From Plebeiibacterium sediminum (GTDB lineage Bacteria; Bacteroidota; Bacteroidia; Bacteroidales; Marinilabiliaceae): DNA of 49,985 bases. Of this stretch, positions 16,937 to 26,900 are shown piece after piece. Where the stretch lies: positions 1 to 49,985 of the forward strand of contig NZ_JAPDPJ010000048.1 in NCBI RefSeq assembly GCF_026013605.1, in the 5' to 3' direction. The first letter of the stretch is position 1. Every line of letters begins with the position of its first letter. The translations under genes and the position numbers were made by a program. The notes beneath the pieces were generated by a model, which did no database searches, had not been told where the DNA came from, and was given only the letters and a program-made list of their open reading frames with translations.

Positions 16937-17256
16937 TGAATATATATAAATCACTTAGCTACGCCTATTACCTGGGCATGATATGTCTTATTTTAGGTAT
17001 ATTTTTAAAACTTAACAACTCTGAAATAGCATTTCCGCTTTTAATTCTTGGATATGTCCCTTTTCTTGGCATTCGCTTGTTTAACTTTTTAAAAGGTAAG
17101 CAAAGTAACAAGAGGTTAAATGGTATATTAACAGTAAGTGCATTATTTCTGGGAGTAGGAATCCTGGCAATCTTGTTCAACAGAAGCTATTGGATCATTG
17201 CAATAGTAATTACTGCTGTATTAGATTTTTATGTAAGTTTCAGAAAATACGTTTAA
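16936..17256 (+). CDS. Small membrane protein with four predicted helices, function unknown
   Basis: A 106-residue protein I cannot assign to a named family. Four hydrophobic segments are visible, about residues 10-25, 31-48, 63-81 and 84-99, separated by a basic loop (KGKQSNKRLN), so it is almost entirely membrane-embedded. Its ATG overlaps the DivIC-like stop codon by one base, so the two proteins are probably made together in fixed ratio. That suggests, without proving, a role at the division site or in the envelope. It converges with the glycosyltransferase gene 11 bp away, with no obvious terminator between them. Confidence 0.75.
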   Translation: MNIYKSLSYAYYLGMICLILGIFLKLNNSEIAFPLLILGYVPFLGIRLFNFLKGKQSNKRLNGILTVSALFLGVGILAILFNRSYWIIAIVITAVLDFYVSFRKYV

Positions 17257-17267
17257 CAATTCCTTTG

Positions 17268-18548
17268 TTAATTCTCCCCTTTCTGAATTTCCCTGAATTT
17301 TAATAAAAGCTCACGTTCTTCGAAAAAATCATCTGTATTATACTGCATATATTCTAATAATTCAATTGCAGCATCAAATACAGGTATTTTTCCGATGAAA
17401 TGTTCATGTGTATAGTTAAGGTATTTTACCAGCTTAAATGCATTAAAAACATGGTAAAATCGTTTTTTAAAGGCCTCTACATTTGAACAGTTCTCAGAAA
17501 GGTTATTAATTTCTTCCCAAAACGAGGAATTCAGAAGAAAACTCCTGACTCTTCCCGGCAGTTCCAGTATCTTACTTTGATATTCTTCTTCTGATATTGC
17601 ATAGTATTCTTCAACAGAATCAAAAAGTACTTTCAAATCGAAAAAAGAGGTTGGATTATAAGTGCTATAGTCTTCCTCATCTGTTACAATATTTTTTATT
17701 GAAGGGCCGGTACCAAAAGGCACTCGTTCTGATATTCTTGAAGACGGTTTAACTATGGTTGAATTTAATTCTCCATAACCACCCATCTGAACTAGTTTTT
17801 GGATAAAATAAAATTCTTCTCCTCCTTGGCGCCTGTTCATTCCTCCTACTTTAACATAGGCATTAGCATGAACGGCAAAACAAGAACCAACAGTATGATA
17901 TGCATAAGGAAATCCTATTACTTTTAATGCCGAAACATAGTAGCGTAAGTACAATTCGTACTGAGTCACTGCTTGGTAAATCTCTTCATCAAACTCATCT
18001 CCTTCTATAGGATGTTCATAGTAAATAGAACAGGCTTTTCGTTTATGCGAACGATTAAACCAATGATATATTTCTGTAAAATAATTCTCCTCAACCATAG
18101 TATCTGCATCTAACGATACTATGATACCATTATCATTGCTATGATCAAAAAAATGCTGTATAGCCAAATCCATCCCAATTTTACGGGCTAATCCTGCTCC
18201 AAAATGCTTTCTGGGTAAGTCAAATGCCTTAACGGTATAAAAGCTCAAATGCTCATTATTAAATGCAGTACTATAAGCATCAAGTTCAACAATGGTTTGT
18301 TCTTGTGTTACAATTATATCTTCTGCTGCATTAACACCGGCATTTACTACCAAAACCACTGCAACATGTTTAGGTATTGGATTACATTTCTTCAATGAAT
18401 CCAAAGTCTTACAAATATCCTTTTCAAGAAATACGGGAATAACAACGACTAAATCTGATTCTTTAATGCTTTTGGAATCAAACTTTGTAAAAGGAGTATG
18501 TCTTTCTAGATATTTTGAAAATAATGGATTCATGTTCTTAAAATTCAT
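17268..18548 (-). CDS. Family 2 (GT-A) glycosyltransferase
   Basis: A 426-residue cytosolic glycosyltransferase. The GT-A fold is recognised from DLVVVIPVFLEKD (32-44), the GAGLARKIGMDLA segment (117-129) and the nucleotide-sugar/metal motif SLDADT (145-150, DxD at 147-149), followed by a GGEEFYFIQKLV block that resembles the acceptor-side ED motif of GT2 enzymes. There are no membrane helices. The C-terminal 150 residues are helical and not recognised. Donor and acceptor are unknown; no polysaccharide cluster surrounds it. Its ATG follows directly on the T-run of the upstream OmpH-like gene terminator. Confidence 0.85.
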   Translation of the reverse strand: MNFKNMNPLFSKYLERHTPFTKFDSKSIKESDLVVVIPVFLEKDICKTLDSLKKCNPIPKHVAVVLVVNAGVNAAEDIIVTQEQTIVELDAYSTAFNNEHLSFYTVKAFDLPRKHFGAGLARKIGMDLAIQHFFDHSNDNGIIVSLDADTMVEENYFTEIYHWFNRSHKRKACSIYYEHPIEGDEFDEEIYQAVTQYELYLRYYVSALKVIGFPYAYHTVGSCFAVHANAYVKVGGMNRRQGGEEFYFIQKLVQMGGYGELNSTIVKPSSRISERVPFGTGPSIKNIVTDEEDYSTYNPTSFFDLKVLFDSVEEYYAISEEEYQSKILELPGRVRSFLLNSSFWEEINNLSENCSNVEAFKKRFYHVFNAFKLVKYLNYTHEHFIGKIPVFDAAIELLEYMQYNTDDFFEERELLLKFREIQKGEN

Positions 18549-18579
18549 AAAAAAAGGCAGAAATCACAAGGATTCTGCC
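18549..18579 (-). terminator. Terminator of the OmpH-like gene, abutting the next start codon
   Basis: On the minus strand GGCAGAA (18579-18573) and TTCTGCC (18562-18556) form a 7-bp stem with a 10-nt loop, followed by seven T residues (18555-18549). The glycosyltransferase ATG begins at 18548, the next base. Confidence 0.75.
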
Positions 18580-18609
18580 CATATAATATTATAATCTTAA
18601 ATTTTCTAC

Positions 18610-19227
18610 TTATTTGCTTTTTCCTGCCTCATATCTGGCATTTAAAGCATCTGCAATTTCCTGAGTGATATTAATTCCAGGAGCACTGTAAAGTACGTTA
18701 TCACCTAAAGTATTACTTAAGATAAGTTTGTATTTACCATCTTTATTAAATTCTTCAAGGTAAGAAGATAAAGTATCTCTTAACTGACGATTTAACTTTT
18801 CCTGTTCCACCATTAATTCATTTGACAACTTAGCATTTAAACCTTGTAGTTCCTGGTCTTTAGCCATCAAATTCTTTTGTTCCTGCTCAGCTCTCTCTCT
18901 TGATAAAAACCCATTATTTTGAACTTTTCTCTGGAATTCAGCCATTTGAGTTTGTAATTTTTTTGCCTGCTCATTAAAATCAGTACGAGATTTTTCTTCT
19001 TTCTTCAATAACTCTTCTTGAAGATATATGGCGAATTGATACTGGCGTAATAAAGAATCGGTGTCAATATATGCTATAGGAAACACATCTCCTTTACTTA
19101 TGGATCCATTACCCGCGGGAGTGTCAACATATGCACCTGTTCCAGCTTTTTCATTGCACCCAACTAATAAAAGCGAACTCAATCCTGCTAAAAAAACTAA
19201 ATTAACTACCAGTAAAAATCTTTTCAT
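18610..19227 (-). CDS. OmpH/Skp-family lipoprotein
   Basis: A 205-residue OmpH/Skp-like periplasmic chaperone. The frame is open nine codons upstream to another ATG (19254), but starting at 19227 gives a standard lipoprotein signal, MKRFLLVVNLVFLAGLSS with the lipobox LLVGC and lipidated cysteine 24. After it come the Skp-type long helices (about residues 58-150, rich in Lys, Glu, Gln and Leu, with EEKSRTDFNEQAKKLQTQM and LNAKLSNELMVEQEKLNRQL), then the typical C-terminal DGKYKLILSNTLGDNVLYS strand and EIADALNARY. Most Skp proteins are soluble; this one is predicted to be membrane-anchored. It could aid folding of outer membrane proteins such as the nearby PorP/SprF, but that link is inference. 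Confidence 0.87.
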   Translation of the reverse strand: MKRFLLVVNLVFLAGLSSLLLVGCNEKAGTGAYVDTPAGNGSISKGDVFPIAYIDTDSLLRQYQFAIYLQEELLKKEEKSRTDFNEQAKKLQTQMAEFQRKVQNNGFLSRERAEQEQKNLMAKDQELQGLNAKLSNELMVEQEKLNRQLRDTLSSYLEEFNKDGKYKLILSNTLGDNVLYSAPGINITQEIADALNARYEAGKSK

Positions 19228-19388
19228 CTGTTTAAATTTTTCATTTCTCCACATATATACGAATCATCTTTACATTATTCAAAATGATTCATTTATACAT
19301 TATTAATACTTAATGGGACACTAATAATTTTAATCAAACTACAAAGTTCTCCTTCAAATTGAAGTAAGGTCTTTGCCTAATTGGACAA

Positions 19389-19396
19389 CAAATATA
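19389..19396 (-). promoter_or_regulatory. Possible -7 element for the OmpH-like gene
   Basis: Minus-strand TATATTTG lies 162 bp before the OmpH-like start codon, inside the 248-bp gap after the PorP/SprF gene. No clear -33 element accompanies it. The long leader it would imply contains nothing recognisable. Confidence 0.3.
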
Positions 19397-19475
19397 AATT
19401 AATAACAAATATTTAAAAATAATTTTTGCGTTTTTTGTGATACATTAGCATATAAAGTTCAAAAATATGACTTTG

Positions 19476-20546
19476 CTAGAATATTCTTCTGGATCTGCCT
19501 CTGTATTTGCTACGCGATGGACCAGCATTCCAATAACCTGGTTGTGAACAAGGTATTGCATTCCTGTTAATTCTTGGTTTATTGGATGATGGGATGGTAT
19601 ATAAAATAGATATTTCATGCGCACCACCAGTATTTCCTGCTAAATCTGAAAGTGTTAAATCGTATGAATAACCTACCCTTGTTCGTCCTAAATGAATTCC
19701 GAATAATGCAATTATCGCATCGTTATTTGAGAGCTGTTCCTTATTTTTGGTTGGAATACCTCTATACCATAACCCTAATTCTAATGGATTATATTGCCAA
19801 TAAGCACCAAAATCCAACTGACTAAAATAATCCTGTTGTCTATAGTTAAAAGCAAAAGTTACACTTTGATCCGGACTTTTTCTGCGACCTTCTTTATAAA
19901 CCCATTTATACCCTCCGAATAAAGTAATTTTAGTTCCATCTACAGGTAAAATTTCACTAAAGCTTTTACTATTTTTCACTAAATGATCTACTGAAATACC
20001 TGCCCAATATAAGTTACTGTAAATCATTACAGATGCTGCTGCATCAAATTTATTTAATTGATTATCTGCTAACGAAATACCAGTATAATCTACTGGTCTC
20101 CCTGTATTTTCATCAATTCCTCTTTCAAATAAAGTTTTTGATAAATCAATAAAAGACTGGTTAAATTTAAATTGTATACCAGGACGGATCATAATATTTC
20201 TGGATACATATACTTCATAGGCATATAACAATCCTATATTTTGATTCACTAATGCCCCTTTTTGCTGATCATCTCTAACATATAGAAAACCTAATCCACT
20301 ATTATAGTCTGCAAAATAATGATCAAAAGACACAGACATAGATCGGTATGTTTGTGGTATACTTGGCCATTGATCTCTGTAGTTAATTGCCAATCTACTC
20401 CCCTCTGTTAATCCTGTAAAAGAAGGACTTAAATAAAGTGGAGAAGCATAATTTTGAGAAAACGATACATCTTGAGCTCTACTTATTGAAGCAAAAAGTA
20501 TTAACAAAAATGTAATGCATAAATATTTCAAAGTATATTTTCTCAT
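19476..20546 (-). CDS. PorP/SprF-family type IX secretion outer membrane protein
   Basis: A 356-residue outer membrane beta-barrel protein of the PorP/SprF family. After a signal peptide (about 1-24, ending SISRAQ) it has the family's opening FSQNYASPLYLSPSFTGLTEG, then NYRDQWPSIPQTYRSMSVSFDHYF and alternating hydrophobic strands. SprF-type proteins are needed to secrete or anchor a particular giant partner carrying a gliding-type C-terminal domain; in Flavobacterium johnsoniae SprF is encoded next to SprB. Here it lies 75 bp downstream of an 8356-residue SprB-like gene on the same strand, so the pair is very probably functional. A 16-bp hairpin lies between them. The protein ends in a basic tail (SKYRGRSRRIF) rather than an aromatic-ended final strand, which is slightly unusual. 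Confidence 0.92.
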   Translation of the reverse strand: MRKYTLKYLCITFLLILFASISRAQDVSFSQNYASPLYLSPSFTGLTEGSRLAINYRDQWPSIPQTYRSMSVSFDHYFADYNSGLGFLYVRDDQQKGALVNQNIGLLYAYEVYVSRNIMIRPGIQFKFNQSFIDLSKTLFERGIDENTGRPVDYTGISLADNQLNKFDAAASVMIYSNLYWAGISVDHLVKNSKSFSEILPVDGTKITLFGGYKWVYKEGRRKSPDQSVTFAFNYRQQDYFSQLDFGAYWQYNPLELGLWYRGIPTKNKEQLSNNDAIIALFGIHLGRTRVGYSYDLTLSDLAGNTGGAHEISILYTIPSSNKPRINRNAIPCSQPGYWNAGPSRSKYRGRSRRIF

Positions 20547-20564
20547 TATGATTGTAGCTTGTCC

Positions 20565-20603
20565 AAATGCCTTGCAAAGTAATAAAAACTTTGCAAGGCA
20601 TTT
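20565..20603 (-). other. 16-bp hairpin between giant adhesin and porP/sprF genes
   Basis: Positions 20565-20580 and 20588-20603 are perfect 16-base reverse complements with a 7-nt loop (core AATGCCTTGCAAAGT). In the direction of transcription (minus) the stem is followed by GGACAAG, not a T-run, so it is not a standard terminator. It ends 18 bp before the PorP/SprF start codon. It may stabilise or process the mRNA, or attenuate it. Confidence 0.7.
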
Positions 20604-20621
20604 TATTTAAAATCTAATAAA

Positions 20622-20924
20622 TTATCTTACTAATAAAACACTTCCTGTTTCACTGAATTGTTTACCACTGATAAATGTTCCAATTACTTTCCAAACATAT
20701 ACTCCCTTAGGTGAAAGGGTATTATTATAAAAACCATTCCATCCTTCATTTATGTCTGTACTTTCAAAAATCAGTTGTCCCCAACGATTAAAAATCTGTA
20801 GTTTATATTGATCTACATCTTTAGATACAGGTTTAAAGATAACATTCTTAATACTTTCATCAATAATAGCTGCTGTTCCACCATCTGCTCTTGGAATAAA
20901 AGCTGTTGGAAAAACAATCCACCC
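20622..20924 (-). other. Gliding-type (type B) C-terminal sorting domain of the giant protein
   Basis: Residues 8257-8356, starting GWIVFPTAFIPRADGG and containing FNRWGQLIFES, NEGWNGFYNN and SPKGVYVWKVIG. This matches the gliding motility-associated C-terminal domain, the signal for T9SS export in SprB-type proteins, and is distinct from the type A domain of the protein at 10091. Confidence 0.9.
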
Positions 20925-23900
20925 TTCTGGTTTGACTGTAACAGCATTAGGTTTTAAAATTTCATCTCTACATCCATATTCACTTTCTACAGTTAATGAA
21001 ATATCATATACTCCTTCATTCTCATATTCATGTGAAGGATTAACTAATGTTGAAGTTTGTCCATCTCCAAAATCCCACAAATAGTTTATTGCATTCATTG
21101 ACATACTATTGTACATTACATTACCTCCTGGAATATATACTATTCTTGGATCATAACTGAATTCTGCAACTGGATGATCATATACTGTGATATCCTTGGT
21201 AAATACTCCATTTACTCCATCTGGTCCAGGAGCCGTTAATGTTACTGTATAAACTCCAGGATCATCAAATGTATGCACCGGGTTCCTGTCTGAAGAACTA
21301 TATCCATCTCCAAAATCCCAAATAAAGCTGCTGCCTCCATCAGAATAATTAGTAAATTGAATAGATAATGGATAACATCCTCTGATTGTATCTACAATAA
21401 ATGCTGCATCCGGAACTACACGGTATTCGATACTTACATCATCATAAGTAATACAACCGTTTACATTCATCAACCATCTATATGTATTAACACCTTCTGA
21501 AAGATTCCTTACTGTTGTATTAAAGTAGGTATTATCTTCAAAATCTCCACTTCCTGCCACAATTGACCATAATGCCCCTAAATTTCCAGGATTAGAAGCT
21601 TTTAATTCAAATTCTGACTCATAAACAACAGCGTCTTCTCCTGCATATGGATTGGCTTTGTTACTTACCACTTCAACAACATCCTCAGTTGTACATTCTC
21701 CATAAGAAACTAACCATTTGAACCTATTTTGACCCAAACCTAATTCTCGAACAATAGTAGTTGGACTGTTTGGATCATCAAATTCACCATTACCTGAAAG
21801 AACAATCCATGTACCTATACCTGTATTCGGATCATTTGCATTTAATGTTAAATAGTCTTCACAAGTGCTTCTATCTGTTCCTGCTTGGGCCTGATCTGGT
21901 ATTTGATTGAAAACTGTAATTTGATCGGAACTAATACAACTACCCTTCTGAATATTCCACATTAAAATATTTTCACCAAAAGTTAATCCTTCAACACGTG
22001 TTTTAGCATCTGTTTCAGTAATAAAATTAGCATTACCACTTATCAATGTCCAGAATCCTACTCCTTGAATTGGTATATTTGCATCCAGTTCAGCAAAATC
22101 TTTACAATCTTCAATATCCGGACCAGCATTAGCTGTTGTTGGTGCATTATTCATTACTTCAATATCACTATATTTGGTACACTGTCCTTGAGTTATGGTC
22201 CATCTGAGTACATTCAAACCTTCAGTAAGGTTAGTGATTGTTGCATTTGGTAAAGTTGAATCATCAAAATTACCTCCTCCTTCAAAAATAGACCAGTTAC
22301 CTGTTCCAAAATCAGGAACTGCTGCTTTTAATACCACAGTTGGTGAACAATATTCTTCATCAGCGCCGGCATATGGTTCTGAAGGTTCATTGTTTATTAC
22401 TGTAACATCATCAGTTGAAGTACACAATCCATTATCACTGGTAACAGTCCATCTAAGTACATTTTCACCTTTAGAAAGACCAGAAATATCAGCTTTTGGA
22501 TTATTAATCTGATCTGAAGTAATTGTTCCAGCTCCGATTAGCACTTCCCATGATCCTGTACCAATACTAACAGCAGTTGCATCTAATACGGTAGTACTTT
22601 CACAAATCTCCTGAGTATTTCCTGCATAAGCTGTACTTGGAGTGTGATTAATCACAGAAACTTCAGCAGAAGTAATACATCCTTCATTGTTAATTGTCCA
22701 TCTTAGAATATTATTGCCTTTAGCTAAATCCAGAACTTCTGTAGTGGCATCATGAGTATCAACAAATCTCGCCTGACTTGATCCTCCAACAACGGACCAT
22801 GTTCCAACTCCCGGTGATGCATTATTTGCATCAAGGAAAGTATGATCAGCACATATTTCCTGAGTACCACCTACTACTGCATCTATTCTGTTAAAGCTAA
22901 TTTCAACATCATCATACAATTGACATCCGTTATTCTCTACAGTCCAACGGAAAACATTAGATCCGAATTTCAGATTATTAACTTGTGTTGAGTTGTTATT
23001 TGCATCTACAAAAACTCCACCACCACTTCTAATAGTCCAATAACCAGTTCCGACTTCTGGATTTGCAGCTCCAAGAAATATGCTATTTTCACAAGTAGCT
23101 TTGTTATCACCAGCTAAGGCCTTAGAAGGTTCATTATTTGTTATCTTGACTTCACTAACAGAACGACATCCCTTATAGTCAATGGTCCATGTCAGTATGT
23201 TTTCTCCTTTATCAAGATTTCTTACCTCGGTATATGGACTTTCATTGTCTTCAAAGTTAGCAGAACCGGATCCACCAACAATTCCCCAGGTTCCAACTCC
23301 TGGTAGAGGGTTATTACCTTCCAAACTTGCTGTATCAACACAGTTAACCTGATCGTAACCTGCAAATGCTTCAATTAGATTATTTGCGATTTCAACATCA
23401 GAATAGGAAGTACATCCATTATTGTCAATGGTCCATCTGAATCTGTTTTTACCTACTCCAAGACCTGTTACTAATGTATTAGTCTGCGATGAGTCGGCAA
23501 TCACACCAGAACCTGATAATAATGTCCAGGTTCCCTCTCCGTATACAGGAACACTACCTGATAACGAAACCGTATCTGTACAGATTGACCTATCATGACC
23601 TGCAAAGGAAAGTGATGGTTGATTATTAACGATGGTAAGTGTATCTCGTTTAACACAACTTGAAGCCGCTTCAGGAACTTTAACTTCCCAAACTAACTTA
23701 TTAACACCCGGTGCTAAACTATAAACATATGCACCCTTAATTTGATCTATTTCATTACCATTTGCGTCTTTACCTTTACCAGCACCTTCAATAATTTTCC
23801 ATGTACCTTCACCATATTTTGGAATCTCAGGATTTAGCACTGCTGAATCCTGACAAACCACCTGATCTTCGCCGGCATACGCTTCTGAAGGCTCAAAATT

Positions 23901-26900
23901 AAATACACTGATTGTATCATAAGAGAAACAAATATCTTGCTGTATTTGATATTTAAATACGTTTTCACCTTTGGCAAGATCTGTAACTAATGTTTTAGGA
24001 TCTGTATTATCACTAAAAATACCACCTCCAGATAAAATGGACCAAGAGGCTGCTCCTTCTACCGGCTCTCTTGCATTAAGTGTAGTAGCATCGCCACATT
24101 CAAAAATATCTAATCCGGCATCTGCAATTGAAGGTTTATTGTTAATTATAATAACCGTATCTGTAGTAAAGTTTTCACTTCCTCCTGCAAATCGTAAGGT
24201 CCATCTAAATACGTTTTGTCCGGAACGAATATTAGTGATTCTTGTTTTGGCATTGTTGTACGATTCAAAATCAGCACTACCTTCAACAATAGTCCATTCT
24301 CCATAAGTTCCTTCTGGTTCATTTGCATTAAGAGTAGTATAATCTTCACATAAATGTAATTGATCCAAACCTGCATCAGCATCTGCTAACACACCACTCT
24401 GAACAGCAACATCCACATATTCAACACAATTTACATTAGTTACTGTCCACCTGAAATAATTGTAATTTGGTAATAAATTAGTTACTTCTGTTGTTGCTAA
24501 ATATGGATTAACAATCTCTCCTCTACCTTCCACTAATGACCAAACTCCTGATCCAATTTCCGGAATCTCAGCCCTCAATGTAGTGGCATTCCCATCGGTA
24601 TAAATATAAGTTGACGCATCAACCTCATATGGAGCATTATTTGAAACAATTACCGTATCTCTAGAAACACATCCATCTTTAGTAACTGTCCAAACCAATG
24701 CATTGGTTCCATGCCCTAATGATGTTGCAAAAGCATCTGCTTGTGTATTTGCCGGGTTAAAAATAACTCCTGCCGAACCACTAACTAATGTCCATTGACC
24801 TGTAGCTCCATCCGGAACCGGTGTTGCATTTAATTTAGCAGTTCTACCACACACTGCTGTATCAGCACCCGCATAAGTATCAACATGTAAATTTGTAACA
24901 GTAAAATCAACGGAAGATGAACATGTATTATTTAAAACAGTCCATCTGAAAACGTTATCTCCATTAGCTAAATCATAAACTCTGGTATTAGGATCTGTTT
25001 GATCATCAAATTTAGCTTTTCCTGAAACTATGCTCCACATCCCATTACCATATTGAGGCGCTACAGCATGAAGATTATATTCATAATCACATATGGCAAT
25101 AGAGCTACTTCCTCCTGCTATTTCTGCTATTGAAGGCTGATCGTTATAGACCGTAACTTCATCGTATGATTTACAGCCATTTCTGGTTAATGTCCATCTG
25201 AATATGTTTCTACCATCAGGAGTCGACTGATCTAGTCCAGTTACCTCTGTTGACGACTTATCTCCTCCTTCAACAAAATAACCTTCTCCTTCAATAATGG
25301 TCCATTGTCCAGTTGTACCTATTGGTACTTCAGTGCCATTAAGCATAGTAGTTCCATCACAAGTATATCGATCAATACCAGCTTCGACATCATATGCATT
25401 ATTTTTAATAATAACACTAGTTTGTGACATGCAAGAACCTTTCAATATATTCCAGACTAACTCATGATCTCCATAATCTATATTTGATACATTTATAATC
25501 GGATTATTAACGTTATCAATTATTACAGACCCTGATTTTACTTGCCAAAATCCCTTTTCTTCAAATGTTGGTACACTTCCTTTTAAAACAATAGGTTGTG
25601 TTCCACAAATATTAACCTCATTAATTAGTATATCATTTTGATCTGCAATAGTTGCTGTTGTTGTCTGGTTATTTTCAATATCTATAGATGCTGAACTTAC
25701 ACAATTGTTTTTTGAAACACTCCAAACAATTGTATTACTGTTTAATCCCAAACCATTAATAACTGCATTTGCATTATTTGCTGGATCTACAACAATATTT
25801 CCAATGCCTGAAGTAATTTCCCAAGATCCTGTTGCGCCTTCAGGAATAGGAGAACCGGTTAATTCAGCACTTCCATCACAAACGGTCTCGCTATATGCAG
25901 ATACATTAACATCAAACTGATCGTTAGTAATTACTACAGTATCACTATAGCTACAACCTGCATCACTTGTTACAGTCCAAATAAAACCATTATCACCATG
26001 TGAAAGATTATAGATATCTGCATTAGCTTTATTTTCATCACCTTGCACAATTAAACCTGTTCCTACTTCCCTATCCACACTCCAAATTCCTGTATAACCT
26101 GTTCCCGGATCTAAAGCATTTAAACTATGGGTAGATAAACAAATACCATCTTCTTTAACTCCTGCATTCGGAATTGGTATTGGGTTTATTTGTATAGTTA
26201 AAGGTTCTGACTCAATAGACTTTCCACAATCATTAACAGCAATAACTCGAATATCTCCTGTAAAGTCAGAATAACCATCTACTAAATTAACCAATATTGT
26301 TACTCCACTTCTATCATTATTAACAAATTCAAAACCCTCCGGTAATAACCACTCATAACTTGTTGCATGATCAGCCTCACTAATTGTGTATGAAATATTT
26401 TTTGTTCCCGCACAAATAGACTTTAAGCCTTTAGGTTGTTCTGGTTTATCTGGTAATGGATTTGCAGTAATAGCCAAATTAAACGGAGCTCCTTCACCAC
26501 AGTTATTACTACCCCTTACTGTAATACTTCCATTTACGAGATCAGAATTGAAGTTAATAATAATGGAGGTGTCAGTTTGACTGACAACAGATCCTACAGA
26601 TGCAGGAACATTCCATAAATAGTTTTCTGCATAAGGAATAGAATCCACAACATACTCAACCATTTGCTCTCCCTGACAAACAACCGTATTTCCATATATT
26701 ACCCCAGCATTACCTGGAGATTGTTTTACTTCAATTTTAATCTCATTATTCTCAGAAATAAGTACATCGCAATTATTTCCATCCCTTACAGAAACTAATT
26801 TATAGGTTGTAGATACAACTGGATTCACTGATAATAAATATCTTCCATCAGCTCCTAAAGGTACAGCATTCACTGAACGTAAAACTCCATTTTCTGTGAA

